Source: Paenibacillus sp. FSL R5-0912
GTDB taxonomy: Bacteria; Bacillota; Bacilli; Paenibacillales; Paenibacillaceae
Direction: 5' to 3'
NCBI RefSeq assembly: GCF_000758605.1
Contig: NZ_CP009282.1
Location: 1,364,001 to 1,428,000 of the forward strand
Length of the DNA stretch: 64,000 nt
This document shows, in pieces, positions 17,547-27,640 of the stretch; the first letter of the stretch is position 1; each line of letters begins with the position of its first letter. Below the pieces are notes generated by a model. It was given only the letters and a program-made list of their open reading frames with translations. It was not told the DNA's origin and made no database searches. Made by a program: the position numbers and the translations under genes.

Positions 17547-18351
17547 GAGCAAAGAAATTTTTTACCGTATTGCTGCTTAGTCTGATCGCTGTCGCTTTCC
17601 TGTTCCGTTCTATATGATGATTGTGATGGGAACCTATTCCGAGGACCTGTTCAAGCAGCTTCCAATTCTGCCCAGCGGCTATCTGCTGGAGAATCTGCAG
17701 ACTATCATGTCCGCCAGCTTCCTGCGGAATTATTGGAACAGCTTCTATGTAGCCGTATTGTTCACCCTGGTGACGGTGGGGGTGGCCTCGATTACCGGGT
17801 TTGCTTTTGTCAAATATGAATTCAAGGGTAAAAATGCGCTGCACGGCTTCATTCTGCTGACGATGATGATTCCCGGACACCTGGGCCTGATTGCTTATGT
17901 CATGGAGATGAAGTGGTTCCATCTGAACAACACCCATGCGCCGCTGATTCTGGCCTGACTGAACAACGCCTTCGGCGTATTCTTCATGACCCAGTTCATC
18001 CGTTCCTCTGTCCCGACCGAGGTCATCGAAAGTGCGCGGATCGACGGCTGCTCGGAGCCGGCGATTCTCACCAGAATCGTCGTTCCGTTCCTGATGCCGG
18101 CCATCAGCACCCTGGGGCTCATCTCCTTCCTGGGCTCATGGAACGGTTATCTGTTGCCTCTGGTAACGATAAACAAGCCGGAACTGTACACGCTGCCGCT
18201 GGGAATTGCCAATCTGTCTACCGTCTTCCGCACGGATTATTCGGCAAGTATCCTGGGGCTGACCCTAGGCACGCTTCCGCTGATCGTCCTTTTCCTCTTC
18301 GGCTCCAAAACATTGGTCCGGGGACTCACCGGCGGTGCGGTTAAAGGGTGA
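17543..18351 (+). pseudogene. Sugar ABC permease (AraQ/LacG/LplC type), frameshifted and with a nonsense codon
   Basis: The reading starts at ATG 17543 (RAKKFFTVLLLSLIAVAF) and shifts near 17605. Restoring one C (CTGTTCCCGTTC) would join it to FYMMIVMGTYSEDLFK in the frame used downstream. A second lesion is TGA at 17956-17958 in LILA-stop-LNNAFG, a place where a coding triplet is expected. The rest, with the EAA-loop region EVIESARIDGCSEPAILTRI, is intact to 18351. Intact relatives are about 275-290 aa, so this gene is full length but dead as sequenced. Confidence 0.85.
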
Positions 18352-18393
18352 GGCCAAAAATCAAGCAGAATACCTGAACTAGTTCAGCAGAAG

Positions 18394-18427
18394 AATAGGC
18401 CGCCATTTTGGCGGCTTATTTGTTTTT
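18394..18427 (+). terminator. Terminator after the dead permease operon
   Basis: AATAGGCCGCC pairs with GGCGGCTTATT (one G-T) around ATTTT and is followed by TGTTTTTG. Confidence 0.8.
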
Positions 18428-18871
18428 GAGTACTACAAAAATTGAGGTGAAGAAGTATATTCCCGCAGGTATTTTATTTTAATAGGACAATGGAATAGTT
18501 TTGGCGCAGTCATTATTCATAGTATCGAAGTCCTGATGCAGAGAAGCCGGCTGTGGCTGATAGCTAAATAAAAAAATGACGGAGATGTAGTGATAACAAA
18601 ATACATTTAAAGTAAAAATGTACATTGGATGGGGAATAGGGTAGGGAGTGGGTTGGGAATGTAAATATGCCATTATGCATAATTCTGGTGCTTGCGGAAA
18701 TGAGCAGTGTGGCTATGGAACTATATCTTTATCCTCTGTTAATTTTAATGTGATAAAGAGAATGATAACTTATTAGGGATTAATGAACTATATTAACAAT
18801 AAATGTTATGGAAAATATAAACTATTGTCGAGGATTACCGATAATGCTAAATATAAATCCCGAATTAATGA
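18428..18871. other. AT-rich gene-free stretch
   Basis: About 440 bp, clearly more AT-rich than its neighbours, with no credible ORF, tRNA or hairpin terminator. It separates the permease remnants from the truncated pilin-like ORF and may mark a deletion or insertion junction. Confidence 0.5.
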
Positions 18872-19036
18872 GATTTTATATTTTTTATTCAAAATTTTAA
18901 ATTAAATGAGCTTGGTAATCCAAAATTCCTATCCAGTGGTGATGAAAAAAATGAGTGTACAAGAAATGCTGGTCAATCAGGTACGATAACGGCAGTCCAT
19001 TATGGCCGGGAGCGCCAGCTGAAGCTGGATCAGGAT

Positions 19037-19783
19037 GTGCTGAGTGTGTTCTACAGTAACCTGGCGATGAAATTCGGACTGGAGAATAATAGGGCTGAAT
19101 TGAACAATCTGAAAATGCATATGCCGGCTCTTGTGATGTTCGGTTATAGCGGATATACGCTGGTTACGCTTGATGATACAGCCGGTAACGGGGGAGAGAA
19201 GGAGCTTAAGCCTGTCAGCTGGCCGGAGCGGCCCTACTACTACAAGCTTCGGAATAATAACCTGCTCTATTTCACCTTAGATGATAACGCCCGGGTATAC
19301 GACACTGGGACCAATGAATTCTATGAAGGAGAGTATGCAGAACTGGCTGCAGAGACGAATCTCGCACCTATTAACTCACTTGAGCTATTCCGCGAGATTC
19401 GCCAGAGCACGATCACTTCACTGGTCGAACAGGATCTGGCCACGGCCATTAATAGGCACATGGAGCTGGTGAAGCGGATGGGCTTGTCCATCCAGTTCAC
19501 ACTCCCGCGGGGTCTTCAGGAGCAGTCAATTCAGGATGTGGGAATTATGGCCTTTATACAAGGCTATCCGCTTCCCGGCGGGGAACTGCTGGATGCTTAT
19601 TCCCTCGGCAGCGGCGCGGTCATGCGGCGCAAGGTGCTGATCGGAACCCGGAATGCAGCAGGCCGGCGTACGGCCTACGGTGAAAGCTGCTTGCCTGCCG
19701 GAGCGAATGTCATTGAGAGCCTATTCGATCCGGAGGAGGCAGCGAGGAAAGGGTATTTTGTGGAGGATTGTGCGGTTAGGTGA
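19037..19783 (+). CDS. Probable 5'-truncated pilin/pseudopilin-like protein
   Basis: 248 aa from GTG 19037, but no ribosome site precedes this start. The frame stays open back to a stop at 18869, with protein-like sequence from about 18956 (GQSGTITAVHYGRERQLKLD). The segment AVH...RQLKLDQDVLSVF and then NLAMKFGLENN lines up with AVHDASQ...RLVIDPDEAYATF and NNLGLDDGL of the 165-aa pseudopilin-like protein at 58210. That relative has an N-terminal membrane helix that is missing here. I therefore read this as a gene that lost its promoter and membrane anchor. The C-terminal 180 residues match nothing I recognise. It may still be translated weakly. Confidence 0.5.
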   Translation: MLSVFYSNLAMKFGLENNRAELNNLKMHMPALVMFGYSGYTLVTLDDTAGNGGEKELKPVSWPERPYYYKLRNNNLLYFTLDDNARVYDTGTNEFYEGEYAELAAETNLAPINSLELFREIRQSTITSLVEQDLATAINRHMELVKRMGLSIQFTLPRGLQEQSIQDVGIMAFIQGYPLPGGELLDAYSLGSGAVMRRKVLIGTRNAAGRRTAYGESCLPAGANVIESLFDPEEAARKGYFVEDCAVR

Positions 19784-19823
19784 AGGAACATGAATGAGCC
19801 CAATACAATAGTGGAGGTACATA

Positions 19824-21059
19824 ATGAGAAAAATAATACTTAACAGTCTATTGATTGTTTCTATGATATGCACAAGTTTGTTGGTGCAGAGTCGTCCAGT
19901 GCTAGCAGCAGAGCAGTCTGCTACATTTACGGACATTAAAGGACATTGGGCCAAAGCAGCTATCGATACGGCGGTAAAAAATGGCTACTTCAAAGGTTAT
20001 GCTGACGGCACATTCAAACCGAATGGATCAGTAACCCGGGCAGAGTTCGCGGCATTGTTGGCAAGGGCGTCGAAGGCACAGCCTGAGACAGCACAACCGG
20101 GAAATTTCCCGGATCTGGCAGGGCATTGGAGTGAGACTGAAGTGAACCGGGCAATTGGACTGGGGTACATTAATGTCAGTGATTATCCGAATGGGTTCAA
20201 GCCAAGCACGCCCATTACACGGATGGAAATTGCCAAATGGATGGCATCCGGACTTGCGGCAGCCGATCCAGAGTATAAGGAGGCCTTGCAGGACACGGTT
20301 ACAACGGTGCTTCCGGTAAAAGAGTATTTTAAACCGGGAGTCTCACAGTCCCAAGCTCCGTATATTGCGGTTTCGCTTGGGACCAAGCTGATGAGCGGCT
20401 ATCCGGACGGATCCTTTGGATTAACTCAAAAAGCGACACGAGCGGAAGCATCCGCTATCCTGCTGCGTTTGAATGAGATTAGCCAGCAGGAGGCAAGCAG
20501 CTTTGTAGGTTTAAACGAATTGCGGGAAGTGGGAACCAAGCGGACGAATATGGAGAGCATCAGTCCGTTTACGACGGGTAAATCTTCCTTTAATGATGCT
20601 GCTGAGAAAACATTCACATTCAAAAATAAAAGCTGTATTGTCAAATTAAATCATTTCATTTTTGTGAATGCACAGGATCCCAAAAATCCTAAAGGGATTT
20701 ATGCACCTTTGTTTTTCGATGAAAGTGAAATAATAGCTGAACAAGATAAACCTGGAGTATATAGGGCGTATGTTGAAGTTACTATTTATCCGTTGAAAAG
20801 TCCATTCTCCATAGGTGATTATTACAGTGATCATGATAGTGGTTTATTTACAGGAAATAGAACAAGGACTGATAATCTTAAAAATAAATATGGATATAAT
20901 ACTTTACCCTATGATGAACCTCAGCAATTCTTTGCAAACTATATGGACGGAAAAGGGGTTACTTTATGGCAGGTGCAATTCATAGAAGTTGGGCAAAGTA
21001 AAAAGGGTTTGACGATGGATGACGGATACTGGCTCTATTATAAACCGAAAGAGGAATAG
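19824..21059 (+). CDS. SLH-domain surface protein
   Basis: 411 aa. A signal peptide (KIILNSLLIVSMICTSLLV, cut near VLA at 27-29) is followed by three SLH domains: FTDIKGHWAKAAIDTAVKNG (about 33), FPDLAGHWSETEVNRAIGLG (about 93) and a divergent third (about 170-215, GYPDGSFGLTQKATRAEASA). The C-terminal about 190 residues are unique, AT-richer than the SLH part, and probably form a beta domain. ATG 19824 follows GTGGAGG. It should bind the pyruvylated cell-wall polymer. It lies just upstream of a large secreted protein (21070-24436) on the same strand, so the pair may act together at the surface. Confidence 0.85.
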   Translation: MRKIILNSLLIVSMICTSLLVQSRPVLAAEQSATFTDIKGHWAKAAIDTAVKNGYFKGYADGTFKPNGSVTRAEFAALLARASKAQPETAQPGNFPDLAGHWSETEVNRAIGLGYINVSDYPNGFKPSTPITRMEIAKWMASGLAAADPEYKEALQDTVTTVLPVKEYFKPGVSQSQAPYIAVSLGTKLMSGYPDGSFGLTQKATRAEASAILLRLNEISQQEASSFVGLNELREVGTKRTNMESISPFTTGKSSFNDAAEKTFTFKNKSCIVKLNHFIFVNAQDPKNPKGIYAPLFFDESEIIAEQDKPGVYRAYVEVTIYPLKSPFSIGDYYSDHDSGLFTGNRTRTDNLKNKYGYNTLPYDEPQQFFANYMDGKGVTLWQVQFIEVGQSKKGLTMDDGYWLYYKPKEE

Positions 21060-21069
21060 GTGAGGCGGT

Positions 21070-24000
21070 ATGAGAAAATGGGGCGTTGGCTTACTCCTTC
21101 TAGCTTTAATACTTGCTCTATTTCCAGTTCCGTCTTATGCAACAGGATTTAATCAGGGATACCCGGAAGGGGTCCTAGACATTGATGTAACTCCGCAAGG
21201 TCTGGCACCCATGCAGACTGTGAAAGTAAAAGTAAGAGGTGAGAAAGAGGCACGTCCCAAAGTCGTATGGGTGCAATCAGATGGTCCCGAATGGACAGCA
21301 ACTTATACAGGCGGGCCAAAAACAACTTTAACGAATGGATCTGGAGACTCTGCGGTTCCGAAGAAAGAACGTACCGATTTTATTTTGGATATGAGAGATT
21401 ATGCCCCTGAATCCATGAAAGACCAAAGAGAAAATGCATTCCCCATATCTGAAATCAAAAATCTGGAAATATCAGATATGGCATGGAAAGCAGTTGGGGA
21501 CACTTATACGCCAGCTGTGGCTGGCGGAAATCCGGAGTTTCAGGCAGGTACAATGACAGCTAACATCAAGGTCTATACGGGCTATCCGTTAAATTATAAT
21601 CTAAAAACAAAATTTGGTACTAGAGCGGATGGGGCGAATAAATATACAGCAGAATACTATATTCCAATGGATGTAAAATACGAAGGGTATGTATGTAGTT
21701 GAAAAAAAACAAATGCGTGTACTCCAAAATGCTACTCTTCAAGTTAATGATTCGAAAAACCTGCAGGCTCAGGTGCGGACAATGGCTACTGACATGACCG
21801 AATTCCCCAACAACTGGAACGATGTGACATCGGCGACAACGAATACGACCTGGAGCTCAGATAATTCAGCAGTAGCTACTGTAGACCAGTATGGGAAAGT
21901 AGTGGCCCATGCAGAAGGAACTGCACATATCACAGCCAAGTGGAACAAATATCCATATTCCCTATATGGAACTGCTACCATAACCGTAGGCGGGGGAGAA
22001 GGCTCAGGTTCAGGCGAATGCACCTACACCATTCAACCTCCGAACAAGATCGCGGCTCCGCAAGCATCATTTATGGACCCGTCAGCGAGCGGGGTAATTC
22101 TGGGTGATGATGCATCGAATGGGATACACTTTGATGCACCGACCGGAATTCCTACCTCAGATCATTTATACGCTAATGCGTGGGGAAAGAATTATTTGTT
22201 TGAACATACCTTTGCCAATATGGCAGGGCAGATACGCTATTCCTGCAGTGTGGATGTTACCTATCCTACTAAATGGGAGGAAGCCCAGCCGGATCTTCCG
22301 GGAGAGGATGGTGGAGATCCGATCCCCCAAGATCCAATTCCCAAAGATTCATCCTTTGACAAAACCTATACCTTTGAACTGACGCCTAGAGAATATGCGT
22401 ACTGGCAGATCGATCAGTTATCCGTCTATCAAATCGACCGGGCACTGATGGAGAACTATGCCCTGCCGGGAGGGTCGGTCACACTTTACCCTAACAACTA
22501 TAATGCTCCGGCGGTTGAACTTGCCAACAGTACTGTGGTGGAAGAGCATGTTGTTCCCCAAGAGACAGGAACCCTATCGTTTACGCCGGAGGTGGTCGAT
22601 GGCGGGGACCATGAACCAAGCCCGAGCGATGTTGATGATAAAGATGAGCTTAAGAGTCTTGCAGAATCGCAAACGAACGATCCAAAGGTGCAGAATGACC
22701 GGCTGGTATTCAACGGACAGATGATTATGGATGACACTGTCTCTACAAAGACCGGGCCCGTTCCAGGAAGGATTGCCGATCCGCAGGATACCGGAGGCGA
22801 TGTACTTTATCAAGGCCAGTTGATGATTAACCGGAGTCTGCTCAACCGGGCAAATGCGGCCAGTTCTGGCTCAATATATTACACGATGCTGCCGGAGAAT
22901 GTGGAGGGACAGGGGGACCGGGCGTATTCAATCAATGGCATTAACTCCATCACCGTACACACACCAGTCGTCAACTATTCACTTCTCCCGGATGATAACC
23001 GTCCTTACGACCAGCGGATGGACCCGGATTACGACCGGACGGTGCTGATTCTGGACCGGCCCTTTACTGTTCATTTCACAGAGAGCGGGCAGCACCTGAA
23101 CATCCCAGGCTATGGCAACCGGGATTATGGCAAGTACACGCAGAACAAACGCATCCAGTTTCCGTTCGGTGTGTTCCAAGAGGGAATGTATTACCCGGAG
23201 AACACCTGGATCAATATCCCTGTCGGGACACTGTACATGAACTTTACCATGCCGACTTGGGTTAACGAAGGGGACTACACCATTCATACACAGTCTTGGG
23301 CAATCAATGCCCCGTCGGACGGGGCGGAGTTGTGTCAGGTGAATCTGAACGGAAATCTGGCAAATTACTGCGCAGCAGAGAGCTTCAATGTCGGGGTGGT
23401 CGGCCGGCTGTTCGATTTTCGGATCTGGGATATCGGGGATTTCCGGTTTGAAAAAGTATTCCGCACGGGAACGGGCAACCTTGATCATAGCAACGCAATG
23501 TATTATACGGGCGGGAACGATGAGAATGGAACACCAACGGCTTTAAGCAGCCAAAAACAGTGGCATCTCCCAATCCGCAAAGGCTCACATCCCACGGAGC
23601 AGATAACAGTTCCGCATAATGGCTACTCGTTTCTGTTTGACTTTCGGACCATCGGGAATCTGTGGCAGCCGGGAGAGGGAATCCGGATTGAGCCAAGCTT
23701 CTATTTTATTCCGAAGACTGGAGGAAGTGCAGCGCCCGTTGATCTGTATTATGACGTCTCGGGTTCGGGCAATAAGATGATCGGCGTCGGCTCACCGAAG
23801 GACAAGCTGAGCTATACCCGCACCTACCGCTTAGCCGATGGTCTGCGGAACATATCAGGTGGCGAGTTATCCACGGCGGCCAGCTATGAGTATAACTACA
23901 TCCTCACGGAGGCGGAGCGGGGACAAACGAATTGGCTGAAGTTCTACGAGAAGTATCTAAAGCGCAAAACCGAGATTTCCGAAGGCTATAACCTGGAAAT

Positions 24001-24436
24001 TCTGCCTTATACATCGCGTACCTTAGTCGGTCCTACGAATATTCCGAATGGAGTAAACCCCATTGCCGCAGTACGCAGCGTGCAGCACTGGTACGGGGAA
24101 TACAACCTGCCGATAGCTCCTTACATCCTGCCCAAGGGGACTAACATTGTGACTTTGGCGACTCATTATGGCGGCGCACTGGACGGCCATGAACAGGAGT
24201 TCATTTCCGGCGGCTATATTCTGGTGAAGTTCGAAATTTATACGGTCAAAAATAGTGATGCCGGCACCCGCATTCTGGGCTACAAGGCGCCTGAAGCCAA
24301 TATGTGGGCGATTGAAGGCCAGATGACCACAGACACTGATGAAATGGGACATCCGTTTTCTTTTTCCTCCGGGGACATTATCCTGTTCGAATCGGATTTC
24401 TCGGTGCGCAATGACTATCAGGGTCAGGGGAAATGA
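21070..24436 (+). pseudogene. Large secreted protein with Big2-like domain, split by a 4-bp tandem duplication
   Basis: ORF 21070-21702 (210 aa) has a signal peptide (KWGVGLLLLALILALFPVPS, cut after SYA). ORF 21689-24436 (915 aa) has none and no properly spaced ribosome site. They join at TATGTATGTA (21688-21697): removing one TATG gives an unbroken GYVVEKKQMRVLQN reading and one protein of about 1120 aa. After the joint comes a bacterial Ig-like (Big2) domain (NTTWSSDNSAVATVDQYGKV). A long beta-rich region of unknown function follows, which reminds me of proteins labelled DUF5704 in Paenibacillaceae (from memory, unverified). It could be a decayed gene, a phase-variable one or a sequencing error. 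Confidence 0.65.
21688..21697 (+). repeat. TATG tandem duplication causing a frameshift
   Basis: TATGTATGTA: two TATG copies. One copy would keep the frame between the 210-aa and 915-aa readings. Confidence 0.7.
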
Positions 24437-24626
24437 ACCTGAATTAAGTAGAGGTAAAAAATTCTTTAAAAGGAATAAAATATAAAATTATCAACGCATT
24501 AGACCGATAAATAAATTATGCAGAACCAGAGCTATACTAATGGACTTGAAATTTTCTGCAAGTTTATAACTGTGTTTTTCAAGTTCATTTTTATATAAAA
24601 ATATGATTTATAAGGAGCGATTTATA

Positions 24627-24926
24627 ATGGCAGACAAAGTTACGGTAAATTACGATGGTTTGAAAACACTTGCAGACAATATTATAAAACAAAAAGGAGA
24701 ATACGATAATTTAATGAAAAAAATTACGACTACAGCTACGACATTGAACAGTATCTGGGAGGATACTGCCGCAAGAGAGTTTGCCGAAAAGGTGAAAGGA
24801 ATGGATAAAACCTTTACTGCATTTGGCCAAGCGCTTGAGAATATTGGAATTCATATGAGAAATGTTTCGAACAGTTATGAAACTCTTTCTAAAGAAATTA
24901 AAGCTGCTCAGAACAAAAGCTTCTAA
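24627..24926 (+). CDS. WXG100/EsxA-like type VII secretion protein
   Basis: 99 aa, the classic WXG100 length, with two long helices and a central turn. The turn reads SIWEDTAAREF, so the Trp is kept but the Gly of WxG is Asp. Start at ATG 24627 after AAGGAGCG; an upstream in-frame ATG at 24603 has no ribosome site. Family members are exported as dimers by ESX/Yuk machinery and often accompany toxins as partners. A large WXG-like toxin gene starts about 105 bp downstream, which fits that role. No EssC, EsaA or YukD gene is in the window. Confidence 0.85.
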   Translation: MADKVTVNYDGLKTLADNIIKQKGEYDNLMKKITTTATTLNSIWEDTAAREFAEKVKGMDKTFTAFGQALENIGIHMRNVSNSYETLSKEIKAAQNKSF

Positions 24927-25032
24927 TATTTTCTTTATCCAATAAACAGCAAGAGTCCCACTACATAAGAATGCAATCAGCTATGCAGCATGCTGCATAG
25001 CTGATTTTATTAGAAATTGGCAGGGGGAAGCC

Positions 25033-27135
25033 ATGGCGACGACGAAATTATTGTTCAATGTCGATGAAGTAGAGCGCCTGCGGACGAAGATTGGACTGGT
25101 CAGCCAGGACACAAACCGCCTGCATCTGCAGTTCAAGGGAAAAGCCTCGGACTGGGGCGGCATCCCGCTGGGGCAGGAGCTGCTAAAAGCCCAAGTGCTC
25201 ATTAAGGAATTAACCAGCGAAGCTGAGAAGCTAGAGGATCTGATCCGAAGTGCCGTCCAGGGAGTCCAGAGTGTTCAAGCCGAGAATAAGCGGCAGGCAG
25301 GTCAGCTCAGCCAGCAGCTGGGTATACTGGCAGGGCTATTCGGAAGCGCAGGCAGCCGTGGGTCATTCGGTCCGCTTTCTATCCCCTTCTTGGCACAGAA
25401 GGCCGTGACCAGCCTGATTCGTACGTTAACGATCCTGAGTGCCAAGGATGAATGGAGCAGCGATCCGGTGGTGCAGAAGCTGCGGGGAATGATTCAGCAG
25501 TCAGGCCTGGTAAGCATCGATGGACTGGCCGCGGAGATGAAGCTGAAAGAGATTTACGAAGCACGGGAGCAGATTGGAAAGTCACAGATCGCCTACGAGG
25601 TGTACAAGACCTTTGGCAATCAGGCACAAATGGAGGCGGCCCATCAGCAGGCGGAGGAAGCGCGCAAGAAGCTGAAGTCGATGGGGATCAGCGAAGTCCA
25701 GTATCAGCCCGGGAAGGACCTCAGCGGATATTACAAGGAGTCCGCCATCAAAGCCTGTGACTACGATCCATCCATTACAGACAAAAGCGTTCCGCTGCTG
25801 GAGAAGGAAGAATATGCGCTTTTGCTGCGGATGGCGATGGAGCCGGGAATACAGGGGGAGTGGGCGAAGCAACAGCTGGCCCTGATCCAACCGGAAGCAA
25901 CGATAGGGCCGGTAGACCCGTATAACAGCGTGTCAGAAGCGGACATTCTGAACCGGAACGATCCGAAGGTGATAGAGCGGTTGAAGGGCACGTACTGGTT
26001 TACTTTGCCGCCTGAGGAGCAGGACCGGCGATATGAAGAGCTTAAGGCATATTACGAGAAGCTGGATAAGGAAGCAGCAGACCAAGACCGATTGGTGAGA
26101 AGCGGAGTCGGAAACCAGACAGTGGCGAACATCCTGATGGGTGGAAGCAATATAATTGTCCAAGCGATTAATACGGCCTCATTTGGACTCCCAAGGACGC
26201 TGGGGGACTGGATTGCGGGTCCAATGCCGGAATGCTATGTGAACCCAATGGACGATCCGTATGGGAAAAAAGCGGGACAAATAGCCGGAACCTTCATCAG
26301 TATCGGCCTGCCCTGGAAGTATCTGAGCGCCGTGAAGACGCCAGGCGTGGTAGGTAAGTTCTCGCCTACCTTACTTAAATCCATGGTAGCCGGAGCGATT
26401 AGCGGAACCCTTGAAGAAACCATGGACGCTGTCAATGATTACCGGGAGGATGGGAAGCAAAGCGTGGGAGCGCGGTTACTCTCGGTAGGCATCAATACCG
26501 TAATTGCCGGGGCGGGAGATGCGTTATTCACCGCCGCCAGCAAGGGGCTGGCGAATGTGAAGAAGCTCGTGAACGGTACGATAGGCGATGTGAAGGTCAA
26601 AGAGGTGGATGGTACCGCTAAGGCTAAGGCGGAGATCGATGGGAAGGGTAAGGAGCTTGAGGAGGTTCGGGTTGGGGGGACGGAAGGAGTTGATTTTGAT
26701 CAATTTAAAGGAGATCCTGCTCGAGTATTAAATGATTCGGGAAGGATATCACAACCTGAAGAGTGGAATAAAATAATTGCTGATGTTGAACAGGCAGGGG
26801 GAACGGTCCGACTAGTTGATGGGGATACTATGGGGTACACACCTAAAATTGGAGATACACCGGGCGAGATTACGATAAATAAGGATGCTTCTTTATCAGC
26901 TTTAAAGCATGAAGCACAACATTTTTATTATGATAAAGAGACTGGCTGGCCAGGCTGGATGTCACTATTTGATCCGGAAGCACGTATTGCGAACGAGTTG
27001 AAAGCCTACAGCCAAGAAATTGATCTGGCCAAAAGTTTGGGGCAAACAGACTTAGCGAATAAGTTATGGGATAATTTTCTATTAGAAGTTGAAACGATTT
27101 GTAATGACTATAACTTTCCAAACCCATACAAATAA
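25033..27135 (+). CDS. Polymorphic toxin: WXG/LXG-like N-terminus, C-terminal zincin metallopeptidase
   Basis: 700 aa. The N-terminus (about 1-100) is a helical hairpin with DWGG at the turn and long coiled-coil character, like type VII effectors. A middle module (about 315-540; GTYWFTLPPEEQDRRYEELK, SGVGNQTVANILMGGSN, KKAGQIAGTFISIGLP) is the conserved pre-toxin part. The tip (about 560-700) is AT-rich and carries HEAQH at 626-630, with Glu655 in NELKAY as a likely third zinc ligand. It is thus probably a zinc metallopeptidase toxin used against neighbouring bacteria. ATG 25033 follows GCAGGGGGAAG. A 120-aa ORF follows at once as candidate immunity gene. Confidence 0.75.
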   Translation: MATTKLLFNVDEVERLRTKIGLVSQDTNRLHLQFKGKASDWGGIPLGQELLKAQVLIKELTSEAEKLEDLIRSAVQGVQSVQAENKRQAGQLSQQLGILAGLFGSAGSRGSFGPLSIPFLAQKAVTSLIRTLTILSAKDEWSSDPVVQKLRGMIQQSGLVSIDGLAAEMKLKEIYEAREQIGKSQIAYEVYKTFGNQAQMEAAHQQAEEARKKLKSMGISEVQYQPGKDLSGYYKESAIKACDYDPSITDKSVPLLEKEEYALLLRMAMEPGIQGEWAKQQLALIQPEATIGPVDPYNSVSEADILNRNDPKVIERLKGTYWFTLPPEEQDRRYEELKAYYEKLDKEAADQDRLVRSGVGNQTVANILMGGSNIIVQAINTASFGLPRTLGDWIAGPMPECYVNPMDDPYGKKAGQIAGTFISIGLPWKYLSAVKTPGVVGKFSPTLLKSMVAGAISGTLEETMDAVNDYREDGKQSVGARLLSVGINTVIAGAGDALFTAASKGLANVKKLVNGTIGDVKVKEVDGTAKAKAEIDGKGKELEEVRVGGTEGVDFDQFKGDPARVLNDSGRISQPEEWNKIIADVEQAGGTVRLVDGDTMGYTPKIGDTPGEITINKDASLSALKHEAQHFYYDKETGWPGWMSLFDPEARIANELKAYSQEIDLAKSLGQTDLANKLWDNFLLEVETICNDYNFPNPYK

Positions 27136-27154
27136 TATGTAATCAGGAGGTAGT

Positions 27155-27517
27155 ATGCAAAAATCAGATTGGGAACAAAAAATGGATATGGCGTTGATAG
27201 ACGTAGCTGCGATAAACTCAGCGTTGGAGTCTAACCTGAAAATGATTCAACTTAAAGCAATGTTCAAAATTGTTCAATCAGGATTGTTTAATGATAAAAC
27301 AATTGCGGTTCTTCAAAGTATGAGCAAACGTTTTGAAAAAGATAAGGATCAGGTTATGGGAGTATATATGCTCGGGCATTTTAGCCTAGCTACCTTGTTT
27401 GAAATTTGTAATAAAAAAAATTCAGATTCATTTAAATCTGTTTTTGATGTTTTAGATGAGGATACCCAAAGACAAGTGAATATTTTAATAAAATCAAAAT
27501 CCTTATATCAATCATAA
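27155..27517 (+). CDS. Candidate immunity protein for the zincin toxin
   Basis: 120 aa, predicted cytoplasmic and all-helical, with no signal peptide and no recognised family. ATG 27155 has AGGAGG 7 bp upstream and lies 19 bp after the toxin stop. The DNA is AT-rich like the toxin tip and unlike the toxin body, as expected for a tip-immunity cassette exchanged as a unit. Function rests on position, size and composition alone. Confidence 0.55.
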   Translation: MQKSDWEQKMDMALIDVAAINSALESNLKMIQLKAMFKIVQSGLFNDKTIAVLQSMSKRFEKDKDQVMGVYMLGHFSLATLFEICNKKNSDSFKSVFDVLDEDTQRQVNILIKSKSLYQS

Positions 27518-27563
27518 ACTTATTTACAAAACAAACAACAAGATCGTGCAATACATTCTGCCA

Positions 27564-27603
27564 AGCCACAATGCAAGCTACACGCCTGTATTGTGGTTTT
27601 CTG
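27564..27603 (+). terminator. Weak terminator after the immunity gene
   Basis: CCACAAT (27566-27572) pairs with ATTGTGG (27590-27596) and is followed by TTTTCT. Confidence 0.5.
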
Positions 27604-27640
27604 TTGTCCCTTTCTCAACTCCACACAGTGCCGAATGTGA

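Noticed and set aside
21689..24436. 915-aa ORF as an independent gene
   Set aside because: It has no signal peptide and no spaced ribosome site, and joins smoothly to the upstream ORF if one TATG is removed.
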